This document shows, one piece after another, positions 1 to 5,787 of a DNA stretch of 5,787 nt. A program made the position numbers and the translations under genes. The stretch's first letter is position 1. The number at the start of each line of letters is the position of its first letter. Origin of the DNA: an uncultured Bacilli bacterium (GTDB taxonomy: Bacteria > Bacillota_I > Bacilli_A > RF39 > UBA660); assembly GCA_934167695.1 (NCBI GenBank), contig CAKPLP010000023.1:1-5787 (forward strand), in the 5' to 3' direction. The notes beneath the pieces are model-generated. The model searched no databases. It worked only from the letters and a program-made list of their open reading frames with translations, and was not told the DNA's origin.

Positions 1-51
1 ATATCCATGATTAGCATCTAAAAACTGTTTAATTTTATCTTCATTAGTCAT
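1..51 (-). CDS. Start of an AbiEi-like regulator/antitoxin gene (partial, runs off the left edge)
   Basis: Only the first 17 codons are visible from the ATG at 51 (MTNEDKIKQFLDANHGY). Seen: the pattern D-K-I-x-x-F-L-x-x-N-x-G-Y/I. Known: it resembles the first helix of the winged-helix domain of AbiEi-family antitoxins of type IV toxin-antitoxin systems, where it is usually followed by an 'ITT' strand. That strand lies outside the window, so the assignment is tentative. An in-frame ATG at 72 would add seven residues, but the promoter just upstream would start transcription at about that codon. I therefore prefer the ATG at 51, which has a weak GGTGA ribosome binding site. If it is AbiEi, the protein would bind DNA, repress its own promoter and counter an AbiEii nucleotidyltransferase toxin or act alone. 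Another small winged-helix regulator is possible. Confidence 0.55.
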   Translation of the reverse strand, partial: MTNEDKIKQFLDANHGY

Positions 52-78
52 AGAATCACCATTTACTTTCATAACAAT

Positions 79-107
79 ATTATATCATTTTATTATATTT
101 GAGTAAA
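79..107 (-). promoter_or_regulatory. Sigma-A-type promoter with extended -10 for the AbiEi-like gene
   Basis: On the minus strand, TTTACT (107-102; four of six match the -35 consensus) is followed by a 17-base spacer and TATAAT (84-79). TGA directly precedes the -10 (87-85), giving a complete TGnTATAAT. The expected transcription start is about 70-73. That makes the ATG at 72 nearly leaderless and leaves a leader of about 20 bases for the ATG at 51. Confidence 0.7.
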
Positions 108-141
108 TCAATTTTACACAATAAAAATAATAAAATTTTAG

Positions 142-258
142 TAACTGTCAGAGACTATTTTTATAGGTTTTAGGGATGCTCCCTAACAAGCATTAACGGG
201 TGTGTCAACACCATGCTTGATTTATTGTACAAGACTAGTAAGTTATCTCTGGTAAGAT
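142..258. ncRNA. Candidate structured RNA (or folded DNA site) in a GC island between genes
   Basis: This is the core of the 73-341 gap, which holds no convincing coding frame. GC is about 38% over 141-260 but only 11-14% in the 80 bases on either side, the usual mark of a structured RNA in an AT-rich genome. Inverted repeats seen on the plus strand: 170-176 with 180-186 (7 bp, 3-base loop); 187-193 with 213-219 (7 bp), enclosing 199-203 with 208-212 (5 bp, 4-base loop) and a five-base bulge; 155-158 with 163-166; and an outer stem 149-154 with 246-251. TAACT at 142-146 can also pair with AGTTA at 241-245, a pseudoknot-like alternative. T runs at 265-270 and 274-282 follow on the plus strand, which slightly favours that strand. 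I match it to no known riboswitch, tRNA, tmRNA or SRP RNA. A recombination or transfer origin site is the main alternative. Confidence 0.4.
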
Positions 259-295
259 GGTAAATTTTTTAATAATTTTTTTACTGTTTTTTAGC

Positions 296-329
296 AAAAA
301 ATAGCACTAATTTTTTAAAAAATTAGTGC
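296..329 (-). terminator. Rho-independent terminator after the NTPase-nuclease gene
   Basis: Positions 304-329 form a perfect 26-base inverted repeat (GCACTAATTTTTT and its complement). On the minus strand it is followed by TA and six T residues (301-296). It begins 12 bases past the stop codon of the large gene. The inner A/T pairs can open into a loop, leaving GCACTAAT as the firm stem. There is no comparable U run on the plus strand, so it acts mainly on leftward transcription. Confidence 0.85.
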
Positions 330-341
330 ATTAATAAATCT

Positions 342-3300
342 TTATTTAAAATATTTTTCTAAATATATTGGTACTGTATCTATGAACTGAATACCATTTT
401 TATTAATCCAATCAATCTTTTGCTGACAAGTTTTAATTGTTAATTTTTGATTAATTATTACAAATAATATTCTTGGAGAATTAAACCTTTCTTTGTATTT
501 TTCTAAAGTATTTTTTATATATGCTTTAATATTTTTTTCATTTAATATATCATTATTATTAGAAAGTTTTGTTTCGATAACTATGTCTTGAATAAATCCT
601 TCTGTCACCAATTGAATATCATTTCTTTTTTTATCAGGAGCTGTAGATTCATATATTACTTTAGTAGAAAATCCTCTAATATTTAAAATTCTGCTTAACT
701 CATAACCAATTAAGAATTGATAAATTTCTTCCCTCAATGGTCTGATTTTTTGGGTATTTTTATCCTTAAATATTTCAAAAAATTGGATTCTTATTATATC
801 ATCAAATATATTAGTTTGTAATATTTCTTTTACTATATTAAATAAATCATTATATGAATATACCTTAACATGTTGATCAGTTATAATAGAATTATATTGA
901 TTTATTATTTGGATTATATTTCTATTTTGAACATTTTTTAGTGAAGAAATATTACTACAAATTTCATATAAATATCTATTATTATTATTTTTTTCATTCA
1001 ATACAATATAATCAATTATGTCATTAATATTAGATTGATCAATATTATTAATATATTTTGTTACCATATTTAAAATATATTTAGAAAAATGATAATAGTC
1101 ACCTTCATTATATTTTTTAAACATATATTCTAATAAATCAAAAATATATTTTTTGTTTTTATAACCAATTTTTGCTAAAGAATTAATATATGTTCCAGAA
1201 GAATATTCAAAGTTTCCATTCTCTTCTATAGTCATTAAATCTCCTTCAAAAACAAGATTTTTTTTGATATAATCAATTCTATCTTTTATCTCATTTTCAA
1301 ATCCTAATTCAATTAATATATCCTGACAAATTTTGTATTTTCTAAACTTCTTCAGTTTTTTTATTTCATTTTCATTCAACAAATTAATATTATCAAGTAT
1401 AAAAGATAAAATACTATTTATCTGATACTCATCAAAGTTTATATAGTCTAACCATTTAAATATTGTTTGAAACAAAACATTTGAATTGTATTTTTTTAGC
1501 TTTTCCATTATGTCATACATGTATAGTTTAACATAATCTTTTGATACTTTTGCACTAACATAATTCAATAACTTTTTATAATTATTATCATTATATGATG
1601 GTTCAATTTTATCTATATTGTTATTTAAAAGTATAACATTAACATCATTATATTTATTTATATCCCAGCCCATTTTTAATAATACAAATATTGCTTTTGG
1701 ATATAATTGTATATCATAGCTTATTGTATAAGTTTTATTACTTGTAGCTTTAATAATTAACTTATTAATATCTATCTTTGAAATATGATTTTCAATTTCT
1801 TTTGAAATTGATTTCAAAGTATTCTTAAATATAGTATTTGAATTAACTATACTAAATTGGCTATCATTCTTAATCAAATCATATACTCGATCAATTTTAT
1901 AATATATATTATTAGTAGAACTAACTTTATTTAAAACTTCTTCAACTCTTACATATTCTTTATCTTGGTATTTTTCTAATACTTTTTTATATTCTAAAAA
2001 TTCTGATGGGAAAAGATTTTTAATTTGAGATTCATGTTTTATTCTAATTTCATTATCTAAGTCAAGTCTCCAAACATTAAATATAGATTTTTTATCAACC
2101 AATTTATCATATAAATTATTTATACTTTTTGTATTTATTATGAACATCTTAATAATCAATTCTCTCATATATTGTGTAATATAATTAGAAGTGTAATTTT
2201 GATTATTTAAACTATCAATAGTTATATAATCATATTTCATACACAATGCTATTATTTTTCCTAAAGCATCGCCTTTTCGGCGATCAAACATTATTTCTTC
2301 CCTTATCTCTTGATTACTTTTTGTATTTTCATCACTTAATTTTTTTATTATTTTATTGTATAGAAGACCTACAATGCTCTTTTTTGATAACTTATTCCAT
2401 ATTTTTTTTGAATTATTAGAATTTAAAAAATGTATAAAACTTGCAATATTATTATCATCTTTTATATTATTAATAAGATTTTTTAATCTGCTTAAATCAT
2501 AATTAGTATTAATAAATTCAGCTATCAAATCTTCGTTAATTATAAAGTGATCATCGAACTTATTCCTACAATTTAATATATAATGATTTAAGTGCTCATC
2601 AATTTTAGTTAAATTATTCAAATGAACATTATCATATAAAAATATAGATAACAATCTTTTACCAATATCGTTACGTTCAAGTAAATCATCAATTTCAGCT
2701 GTTTCAAAAATCTTTAAACATACATATAAATATCTAACTTTAAAATTGTTGCTTTGGATATAATATTTTTCATTCTTTAGCAAATAATTCTTTAACTTTG
2801 TCGTTTCTTTTTTGCCAAATGAATATTTTTCTAATAAATGGTTAATACAAGATAAAGTATTATTAATAAAAACAATATCAAAATCTGTTAAATCCTTTTC
2901 TATTTTTTGTTTAACTAAAATTTCTATTAAATTCTTAAAACATAATTTTCTATCAACATTTAATATTTTGGAAATACTGTCTGTATTATCATAGAAAGGC
3001 ATATATTGATAAAGTTTTGTGTATTGAAAAATAAATTTTTCAATATTTTCAGTGATAATATCCTTAGCATCAAAATTGTAATCTATACTTAATAATAAGT
3101 CTAACAAATTATCTTGAAGATGCAAATTACTAAATACATAATTTAAAACTAAATCATAATATATTTTGGACTTAGATATTAAATATGATATTGTATTAAA
3201 CCATAAAGTATTTATTTCATTAGTATCTTTGATTGTTACTATGTCGAATAAATTTTTATTAGAAAACTCATTTTCAAATATCTCTTTAGCTGCCAAGAAC

Positions 3301-4220
3301 TCCATTATTTCTTTGTTTTCAAATCCAATCAAATTACCATAATTAAGTAAAATTTGATTATTCAAAAAACTTTCAATAATATCTTTATTTAAAATATAAG
3401 ATTTAATATCGAGATGATTTATGTTACTGAGAAAAATTGTAAATTCCTCCATTGTTAAATTACTCTTACCAGTCATCATCATAACTAATGCTAATGATTG
3501 TAAGATTTGTTTATGAATATTGGTTTCTATTTTTATCGCAGCTCTCTCATTTACTACATCAAAATGTCTATTTACAATCATTTCTAACAAATCAAATTTA
3601 TTAATATTACTTTTTTCTTCTACAATATCTTTAACATTTAATAAATGGATTAAAAATCTTGGTATTTTTAATAAATTATATATATTCTTGTAATTTTCTT
3701 TATTCAACCCATTTGATTTTAAAATATTGTCAATTCTATACTCTTCCAATTGTCTTATTTCATAAATATTATATTTTGCATCAAATAAATTTCTTTTTTG
3801 TACAAAATCTCTACGACTAGAAACAATTACATTTTTATTTTTTATAGATAATACATATTCTAAAACATTATTTTGAACATTTGAATTTATCTCATCTAAG
3901 CCATCAAATATAATATATTTTGAAGTAGAGGTAATTGCTCCTTTTATAGAATCTAAATTGTCATAGTCTCTAAATCTAATTAGATTAACATCTATTTTAT
4001 CCAACTCAAAATATTTTTTTAATTCTTCTAATAAATATGTTTTTCCTATACCATTACTACCAATTACTAATGATATACCATCTATACTCTTTATTCTTTC
4101 AAAAAATTCTTCTATATTATTAATTTTGCTATTCTTAATTTCATCACTCATTTTATCAAGTTTTTGATAGTTTATTTTATTTTCAAATAGTACATCAATT
4201 CCTTGTTCAATATAATCCAC
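342..4220 (-). CDS. NACHT/STAND-type NTPase with C-terminal PD-(D/E)XK nuclease-like domain, probable defence protein
   Basis: About 1292 residues, counted from the GTG at 4220. Seen: Walker A GSNGIGKT (54-61); Walker B YIIFDGLDE (102-110), the hhhhDGLDE form typical of NACHT ATPases; a sensor-like VIVSSRR (131-137); a Pro after a short helix (P187), as in NACHT winged-helix linkers; and FENKEIMEFLAA (300-311), matching the 'F-x-x-x-x-x-x-E-F-L-A-A' end of NACHT modules. Residues 320-1150 are rich in Leu, Ile, Asn and Lys, probably helical repeats serving as a sensor. Residues 1160-1260 carry RNDIQL (D1201), IVIETK (E1216, K1218) and helix glutamates E1164/E1165, a plausible complete PD-(D/E)XK active site. 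There is no signal peptide or evident membrane segment, so it is probably cytoplasmic. Inference: recognition of a phage component drives ATP-dependent oligomerisation and DNA cleavage. The start rests on GAGGTGA six bases upstream; a GTG at 4229 overlaps that site and is less likely. Its own promoter and terminator make it a single-gene unit. Confidence 0.93.
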   Translation of the reverse strand: MDYIEQGIDVLFENKINYQKLDKMSDEIKNSKINNIEEFFERIKSIDGISLVIGSNGIGKTYLLEELKKYFELDKIDVNLIRFRDYDNLDSIKGAITSTSKYIIFDGLDEINSNVQNNVLEYVLSIKNKNVIVSSRRDFVQKRNLFDAKYNIYEIRQLEEYRIDNILKSNGLNKENYKNIYNLLKIPRFLIHLLNVKDIVEEKSNINKFDLLEMIVNRHFDVVNERAAIKIETNIHKQILQSLALVMMMTGKSNLTMEEFTIFLSNINHLDIKSYILNKDIIESFLNNQILLNYGNLIGFENKEIMEFLAAKEIFENEFSNKNLFDIVTIKDTNEINTLWFNTISYLISKSKIYYDLVLNYVFSNLHLQDNLLDLLLSIDYNFDAKDIITENIEKFIFQYTKLYQYMPFYDNTDSISKILNVDRKLCFKNLIEILVKQKIEKDLTDFDIVFINNTLSCINHLLEKYSFGKKETTKLKNYLLKNEKYYIQSNNFKVRYLYVCLKIFETAEIDDLLERNDIGKRLLSIFLYDNVHLNNLTKIDEHLNHYILNCRNKFDDHFIINEDLIAEFINTNYDLSRLKNLINNIKDDNNIASFIHFLNSNNSKKIWNKLSKKSIVGLLYNKIIKKLSDENTKSNQEIREEIMFDRRKGDALGKIIALCMKYDYITIDSLNNQNYTSNYITQYMRELIIKMFIINTKSINNLYDKLVDKKSIFNVWRLDLDNEIRIKHESQIKNLFPSEFLEYKKVLEKYQDKEYVRVEEVLNKVSSTNNIYYKIDRVYDLIKNDSQFSIVNSNTIFKNTLKSISKEIENHISKIDINKLIIKATSNKTYTISYDIQLYPKAIFVLLKMGWDINKYNDVNVILLNNNIDKIEPSYNDNNYKKLLNYVSAKVSKDYVKLYMYDIMEKLKKYNSNVLFQTIFKWLDYINFDEYQINSILSFILDNINLLNENEIKKLKKFRKYKICQDILIELGFENEIKDRIDYIKKNLVFEGDLMTIEENGNFEYSSGTYINSLAKIGYKNKKYIFDLLEYMFKKYNEGDYYHFSKYILNMVTKYINNIDQSNINDIIDYIVLNEKNNNNRYLYEICSNISSLKNVQNRNIIQIINQYNSIITDQHVKVYSYNDLFNIVKEILQTNIFDDIIRIQFFEIFKDKNTQKIRPLREEIYQFLIGYELSRILNIRGFSTKVIYESTAPDKKRNDIQLVTEGFIQDIVIETKLSNNNDILNEKNIKAYIKNTLEKYKERFNSPRILFVIINQKLTIKTCQQKIDWINKNGIQFIDTVPIYLEKYFK

Positions 4221-4225
4221 CCATC

Positions 4226-4232
4226 TCACCTC
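4226..4232 (-). promoter_or_regulatory. Ribosome binding site that decides the GTG start of the NTPase gene
   Basis: Minus-strand GAGGTGA (4232-4226) is a strong anti-Shine-Dalgarno match. AGATGG separates GAGGTG from the GTG at 4220-4218, an ideal six-base gap. The competing in-frame GTG (4229-4227) is part of this site and has no other ribosome binding site. The ATG at 4224-4222 is out of frame and stops after five codons. Confidence 0.75.
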
Positions 4233-4265
4233 AACTAATCTTTTAAACTAAATAAATATATAATT

Positions 4266-4274
4266 ATTATACCA
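4266..4274 (-). promoter_or_regulatory. Extended -10 promoter element for the NTPase gene
   Basis: Minus-strand TGGTATAAT (4274-4266) is a perfect TGnTATAAT. At 16-17 bases upstream there is only a poor -35 (TGGTGA, three of six), which extended -10 promoters tolerate. The predicted start near 4259 gives a leader of about 40 bases. The element lies just past the terminator hairpin of the upstream gene, so the NTPase gene is probably transcribed on its own. Confidence 0.6.
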
Positions 4275-4280
4275 TACAAA

Positions 4281-4303
4281 AGCACTATCACCATGATAGT
4301 GCT
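4281..4303 (-). terminator. Hairpin terminator after the 112-residue gene
   Basis: AGCACTATCA (4281-4290) pairs perfectly with TGATAGTGCT (4294-4303) around a three-base loop, starting 4 bases past the stop codon at 4308. On the minus strand only four T residues follow before G, so termination may be partial and allow some read-through into the NTPase gene. The outer arms (AGCACTA/TAGTGC) are the same as in the terminator at 304-329. Confidence 0.65.
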
Positions 4304-4307
4304 CAAT

Positions 4308-4646
4308 TTAATAATTTTTTTCTAGCTTTAATGGATTTCTATCAGTAATTTTTAGATTATATTTTATGTTTAATATCTTTTCTATAGATGGAAGTATTAC
4401 ATCAATATTACATCTACAGTTAAAAATATCTACTGCAGAATTGATATGATTATATAATTTACTATCATCTAAACACCCTCTTGAATAACTATTTGCTATA
4501 TAAAAGGCCACTGCATCTGGTATCACATATCTAATCATATACTCTTCAAAATTATCATAGAAAGGTAAATACTTTTCTTGAAATTCTTTATCAAATATAT
4601 TTTCTTCATCCATTAATTCTTTTTCTTTTGTGTAACTAATATTCAT
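4308..4646 (-). CDS. Hypothetical protein, 112 residues, upstream of the NTPase-nuclease
   Basis: I do not recognise this protein. It starts at an ATG (4646-4644) with a good ribosome binding site, GGAGAA at 4657-4652, five bases upstream. The first part is acidic (MDEENIFDKEF around residues 12-22). Then come an aromatic-rich stretch (YLPFYDNFEEYMIRYVI, about 26-42) and a likely amphipathic helix (DAVAFYIANSYSRG). Cysteines lie in GCLDD and in NCRC. The C-terminus is basic. There is no signal peptide or long membrane segment, so it is probably a small soluble, mostly helical protein. It is codirectional with the NTPase gene; 87 bases holding a hairpin terminator and a promoter separate the two. 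It could be a partner or regulator of the NTPase, or an unrelated passenger. An internal ATG at residue 12 has no ribosome binding site and is less likely. Confidence 0.75.
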   Translation of the reverse strand: MNISYTKEKELMDEENIFDKEFQEKYLPFYDNFEEYMIRYVIPDAVAFYIANSYSRGCLDDSKLYNHINSAVDIFNCRCNIDVILPSIEKILNIKYNLKITDRNPLKLEKNY

Positions 4647-4651
4647 AACAG

Positions 4652-4657
4652 TTCTCC
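4652..4657 (-). promoter_or_regulatory. Ribosome binding site of the 112-residue gene
   Basis: Minus-strand GGAGAA sits five bases before the ATG at 4646-4644 (GGAG itself is seven bases away). This is good spacing and the main support that this short frame is a real gene. Confidence 0.7.
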
Positions 4658-4687
4658 ATTTCTTTTTATATTTATTTAGCTTTAATT

Positions 4688-4705
4688 GTTATACATTCGT
4701 TACAC
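4688..4705. repeat. Pair of 7-base direct repeats GTTAyAC at the amidase break
   Basis: GTTATAC (4688-4694) and GTTACAC (4699-4705) are 11 bases apart start to start, about one turn of the helix. They lie just outside the point where amidase similarity ends and about 45 bases upstream of the 112-residue gene. They could be half of a recombinase arm site or an operator. The match is short and may be chance. Confidence 0.3.
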
Positions 4706-4973
4706 AATGACTATCGCCACCACCTGCATTTATGTGATTTGATACTACTATAACATTTGGATCGTCACCATAAGCTTCTAAGATTCTTCTTACTCTTTCA
4801 TTTCTTCCTAGCGTTTCATCACTATTTCTTACAATAGTAACTGGTACTCCTAATTCTCTTAGCCTTTTATACATATACTGAGCAGCTTGTAAAGTTAAAT
4901 CTTTTTCTTGTAATCCATTTCCTACCGCTCCTGGATCTTCGCCTCCATGTGCAGGAATCGGAAAAGTCCAAAT
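4689..4973 (-). pseudogene. N-acetylmuramoyl-L-alanine amidase (Amidase_3 type) fragment, truncated at both ends
   Basis: Seen: frame IWTFPIPAHGGEDPG (from 4973), then LQEKDLTL, RLRELGVPVTIVRNSDETL and VIVVSNHINAGGGD (to 4713). Known: in MurNAc-L-alanine amidases of the Amidase_3 fold, the His of the HGG motif, the Glu of the EKDLTL motif and the His of NHINA bind zinc, and all three remain. The family continues about 100 residues further to a catalytic Glu near the C-terminus, which is missing. After Asp 4715-4713 the frame reads SHCVTNV and stops at 4689, and those residues do not look like the family. At the 5' end a TAA (4976-4974) directly precedes the Ile codon, and there is no start codon or ribosome binding site. 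An internal ATG at 4874 would give 61 residues lacking two zinc ligands. GC is about 37%, well above the neighbours, so this is probably a relic of a chromosomal or prophage gene cut by insertion. Confidence 0.85.
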
Positions 4974-4990
4974 TTATTACTTTTATATTA
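4974..4990. other. Junction between recombinase gene and amidase fragment (candidate element end)
   Basis: The recombinase stop codon (4990-4988) is only 14 bases from the first amidase-like codon (4973-4971). Composition changes abruptly here, from AT-rich recombinase to GC-richer amidase. Large serine recombinases are commonly encoded next to one attachment site of their element, so this is a candidate attL or attR. The exact crossover cannot be placed without the other end. Confidence 0.45.
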
Positions 4991-5787
4991 GAACTCAAAG
5001 TTCCATTGTATTTCAATATCTCTTGTTTTATTTTCTTTATTATAATTCCCAATATATACTTTATCAATAAATTCATCAACTATTATCTTATTTAAAGAAT
5101 TAATATGTTTATATTTTTTTAAAATGTCATTGGCTTGTTTTTTATTTTCTTTTATAGTATTAAGATTATTAATTTCATTTTCAATAGTTTCTATTCTATT
5201 AGTAATAGTTTCTATTTCTTTTAAATAATCATTAGCCATTAAAGAAAACATTTCTTCACTAACATTTCCTTTTACTTTATCTTCATAAAGATTTCTATAA
5301 TAGTTTTTGTTATCATTGATTTTCTTTTCAAGATTATTTTTTTCTTTTTTTAGTATATTAATTATTTCATCATTTGTATTTTGTTTATTAGTCTGATTAT
5401 AGAGATTTTGTAAATTAGTTTCATCATAATAGTTATCTAATAAATCATTTATAGCATTCAATAATACTTGCTCTAATTCATCCATTCTAATTGCCTTATT
5501 ATTATCACATGAATGATACTTTTTAGCACCCTTACATTGCATATATGCTCTTTTACCGGTTGATTCAGTTTTAACATTATAAACATTTCTCATAAAAGAT
5601 TTCCCACAATTCATACAATATATTTTTTTGCTTAAATAATGAATTTCACCATTTTTAGTTGGTGATGCATGTGTTTTTAAAATATTTTGTACTTTATCCC
5701 AAGTTTCAATATCAATAATAGGTTCATGTGTATTTTCTATTCTACACCAATCTTTTTCATCAACCTTTTTAAATTTATGAACTTTAT
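4988..5787 (-). CDS. Large serine recombinase, C-terminal part (partial, 5' end beyond the right edge)
   Basis: The frame is open from the right edge, giving 265 visible residues; the N-terminal catalytic resolvase domain with the active serine is outside the window. Seen, in visible-residue numbering: ENTHEPIIDIETWDKVQNIL (17-36), the signature end of the Recombinase domain (PF07508 type); a zinc ribbon with C57-x2-C60 and C84-x8-C93; a coiled coil at about 115-225, including LYEDKVKG; and a C-terminal IDKVYIGNYNKENKTRDIEI segment typical of the family. Known: these enzymes integrate and excise phages and conjugative or mobilisable elements between attP and attB through a covalent phosphoserine intermediate. 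The zinc ribbon and coiled coil set att-site recognition and direction. A start at the Met of 5614 would cut the zinc ribbon, so the gene clearly extends upstream. The C-terminus is intact up to the TAA at 4990-4988, next to the amidase junction. Confidence 0.95.
   Translation of the reverse strand, partial: KVHKFKKVDEKDWCRIENTHEPIIDIETWDKVQNILKTHASPTKNGEIHYLSKKIYCMNCGKSFMRNVYNVKTESTGKRAYMQCKGAKKYHSCDNNKAIRMDELEQVLLNAINDLLDNYYDETNLQNLYNQTNKQNTNDEIINILKKEKNNLEKKINDNKNYYRNLYEDKVKGNVSEEMFSLMANDYLKEIETITNRIETIENEINNLNTIKENKKQANDILKKYKHINSLNKIIVDEFIDKVYIGNYNKENKTRDIEIQWNFEF

Noticed and set aside
203..208. A perfect TTGACA on the minus strand, as a possible -35
   Set aside because: It is the loop and arm of the hairpin at 199-212, and no -10 lies 16-18 bases downstream.
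142..258. tRNA, tmRNA, known riboswitch, type III antitoxin repeats, integron attC or retron RNA
   Set aside because: No TTCGA-type T loop, no recognised riboswitch core, no tandem repeats, no matching R-box pair and no reverse transcriptase nearby.
2812..2994. 60-residue open frame on the plus strand
   Set aside because: Lies wholly inside the NTPase-nuclease gene on the other strand, has no ribosome binding site and no recognisable protein pattern; a shadow.
4222..4224. ATG between the two GTG codons at the NTPase start
   Set aside because: Out of frame; stops after five codons.
4227..4229. GTG at 4229 as start of the NTPase gene
   Set aside because: This GTG is part of the GAGGTGA ribosome binding site that is ideally spaced for the GTG at 4220; kept only as a less likely alternative.
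4689..4874. A short functional amidase from the ATG at 4874
   Set aside because: It would lack the first His and the Glu zinc ligands as well as the C-terminal catalytic Glu; it has no ribosome binding site.
4867..5079. 70-residue open frame on the minus strand crossing the recombinase-amidase junction
   Set aside because: It is out of frame with both the recombinase and the amidase, which are clearly recognisable in their own frames.
1..5787. CRISPR array
   Set aside because: No regularly spaced direct repeats of 20 or more bases anywhere in the window.

Overview
The window is very AT-rich: sampled stretches of the large gene run at about one G or C in five bases or fewer. All genes lie on the minus strand. 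GGAG/GAGGTG ribosome binding sites, TGnTATAAT promoters and hairpin plus U-run terminators point to a low-GC Firmicute (Clostridia or a related gut lineage). The content is accessory: a probable defence gene between recombination debris and a site-specific recombinase.

Right to left, which is the direction of transcription: (1) 5787-4988 is the C-terminal part of a large serine recombinase that runs off the right edge. (2) 4973-4713 is a fragment of an N-acetylmuramoyl-L-alanine amidase gene. It has no start codon, lost its C-terminal half, and is visibly richer in GC (about 37% by my count of 4721-4970). (3) 4646-4308 encodes an unrecognised 112-residue protein with a good ribosome binding site and a hairpin terminator. 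(4) 4220-342 encodes a protein of about 1292 residues with an N-terminal NACHT/STAND-type NTPase, a very long middle region and a C-terminal PD-(D/E)XK nuclease-like domain. It has its own promoter and a strong terminator. (5) 341-73 has no gene but holds a GC-richer island (about 38% over 141-260, against 11-14% on either side) full of inverted repeats, a candidate structured RNA or DNA recombination site. (6) 51-1 is the start of a gene whose first residues resemble AbiEi-type regulators, with a clear promoter.

My reading, as inference, is a defence locus beside the end of an integrated element. The NTPase-nuclease would be the sensor and effector, the small upstream protein a possible accessory factor, and the AbiEi-like gene a second defence or toxin-antitoxin module. 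The recombinase and the amidase relic record how the region was assembled. The most novel candidates are the NTPase-nuclease, whose nuclease is at the C-terminus rather than the N-terminus usual in Avs proteins, and the GC island at 142-258.
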